A stretch of DNA of 64,000 bases, taken from positions 372,001 to 436,000 of the forward strand of contig NZ_CP084262.1 in assembly GCF_022879575.1 (NCBI RefSeq), given 5' to 3'. The notes below the pieces were generated by a model. It was given only the letters and a program-made list of their open reading frames with translations. It was not told where the DNA came from and made no database searches. Made by a program: the position numbers and the translations under genes. The first letter of the stretch is position 1, and each line of letters opens with the position of its first letter. Below are positions 63,493 through 64,000 of this stretch, piece by piece. Source of the DNA: Caballeronia sp. SL2Y3. Lineage in GTDB: Bacteria > Pseudomonadota > Gammaproteobacteria > Burkholderiales > Burkholderiaceae.

Positions 63493-64000
63493 CTACTTCA
63501 CCGCGCCCATCGTGAGCCCTTGTACGAGCCGGCCCGACACGAGCAACGCGAACACCACCATCGGCAGCACGATCAGCGTGCCGGTCGCCATGATTTCGCC
63601 CCACGGCAATTCATAGCCGCTCATATAACTCGTCGCCGCGACCGGCGACGTGATCGCCTCGGTACGCGTGAGCACCAGCGCATAGAGCAGATCGTTCCAC
63701 GAGAAGATGAACGCGAAGATCGCGGAGACCACGATGCCGGGCATCGCGAGCGGAAGATTGATGCGCCAGAACACGCGCCACGGCGACGCGCCGTCGAGCC
63801 GCGCGGCTTCGTCCAGTTCGACAGGAATGTTGCGGAACTGGTCGGTGCAGATCCACACGACGATCGGCAACGAGAACGTCAGATAGAGCAAGATGAGCAC
63901 GACATGCGTATCGACGAGATCGAGCTTCGTCGCGATGAGAAAGAACGGCACGGCGAGCACAACGGGACTCACCATCCGGTTCGAGATGAACCAGAACCAC
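63493..64000 (-). CDS. Carbohydrate ABC transporter permease (MalG type), 5' end outside window
   Basis: The C-terminal ~168 residues of an inner-membrane permease; the frame stays open to the window edge, with codons for WFWFISNR before an internal Met. Four hydrophobic helices and the ATPase-contact EAA loop are present ([25 protein letters not shown]), and the protein ends [11 protein letters not shown]. It belongs to the MalG/CUT1 group importing sugars or polyols. Other transporter genes are expected beyond the edge. It is separated from the regulator by 35 bp. Confidence 0.92.
   Translation of the reverse strand, partial: WFWFISNRMVSPVVLAVPFFLIATKLDLVDTHVVLILLYLTFSLPIVVWICTDQFRNIPVELDEAARLDGASPWRVFWRINLPLAMPGIVVSAIFAFIFSWNDLLYALVLTRTEAITSPVAATSYMSGYELPWGEIMATGTLIVLPMVVFALLVSGRLVQGLTMGAVK

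Noticed and set aside
1..64000. tRNA, rRNA, CRISPR, insertion sequences, phage or integrase genes
   Set aside because: Looked for characteristic genes and repeat patterns by eye and saw none; a covariance-model or profile search would be needed to exclude small ones.

Overview
The window is high-GC DNA with strong G/C preference at third codon positions. Gene content and protein style (Pel cluster, DUF3331, paired DUF2231/sorbosone-dehydrogenase-like genes, PRISE-type reductase, alpha-E/circularly permuted ATP-grasp cluster) suggest a Burkholderiaceae chromosome or chromid, most like Paraburkholderia/Caballeronia. That assignment is inference from family content; no rRNA, tRNA or other marker gene was seen. 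No insertion sequence, integrase, phage gene or CRISPR array was recognised. The window begins inside an autotransporter barrel and ends inside an ABC-transporter permease.

Layout. 0-4.7 kb: end of an autotransporter, a secreted SGNH hydrolase, two gene remnants (an NmrA-type reductase tail and a truncated hybrid kinase), a small secreted Gly-rich protein, a CsbD stress protein and a single-domain response regulator. 4.8-18.2 kb: a complete, tightly packed pelABCDEFG operon for the Pel exopolysaccharide, with c-di-GMP-binding residues recognisable in PelD. PelB carries three in-phase 51-residue Ala/Ser/Asn-rich repeats inside its TPR region. 18.2-24.3 kb: divergent LysR/SDR pair, DUF2231 membrane protein with a sorbosone-dehydrogenase-like lipoprotein, a gene-poor gap and an ATP-grasp protein of the sugar-transfer type. 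24.4-26.4 kb: otnK-otnC for four-carbon acid sugars, with OtnC lacking an expected metal-binding His. 26.4-29.4 kb: large hybrid histidine kinase. 29.7-34.1 kb: PRISE reductase, pyruvate oxidase PoxB and a Tat-exported tyrosinase with a fungal-type Cys-x-His. 34.5-39.4 kb: PilZ/YcgR-like protein, a Cache chemoreceptor with a C-terminal DWETF tether, a RibD-C reductase and a glycosyltransferase-like protein.

39.5-50.4 kb is the least understood part. It holds two sets of circularly permuted ATP-grasp and alpha-E proteins (one pair separate, one pair fused), a transglutaminase-like protein and a giant transglutaminase-DUF2126 protein. A zinc-ribbon metallopeptidase gene sits on the opposite strand between the two sets. 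These families have been predicted to form a peptide-ligation/peptide-processing system, but the product is, to my knowledge, not established. This is the best candidate for an undescribed system here.

50.4-54.8 kb: a yceH-mnmD-amidase operon with overlapping ends, then DUF3331 and DUF1488 proteins. 54.8-58.8 kb: three-gene periplasmic molybdenum hydroxylase operon (2Fe-2S subunit, Tat-exported molybdopterin subunit, tri-haem cytochrome c). 59.1-64 kb, all on the minus strand: sugar-alcohol catabolism with an erythritol/threitol-type dehydrogenase, a xylitol/sorbitol-type dehydrogenase, an L-xylulose-reductase-like SDR, a SorC-family regulator and an ABC permease cut by the window edge.
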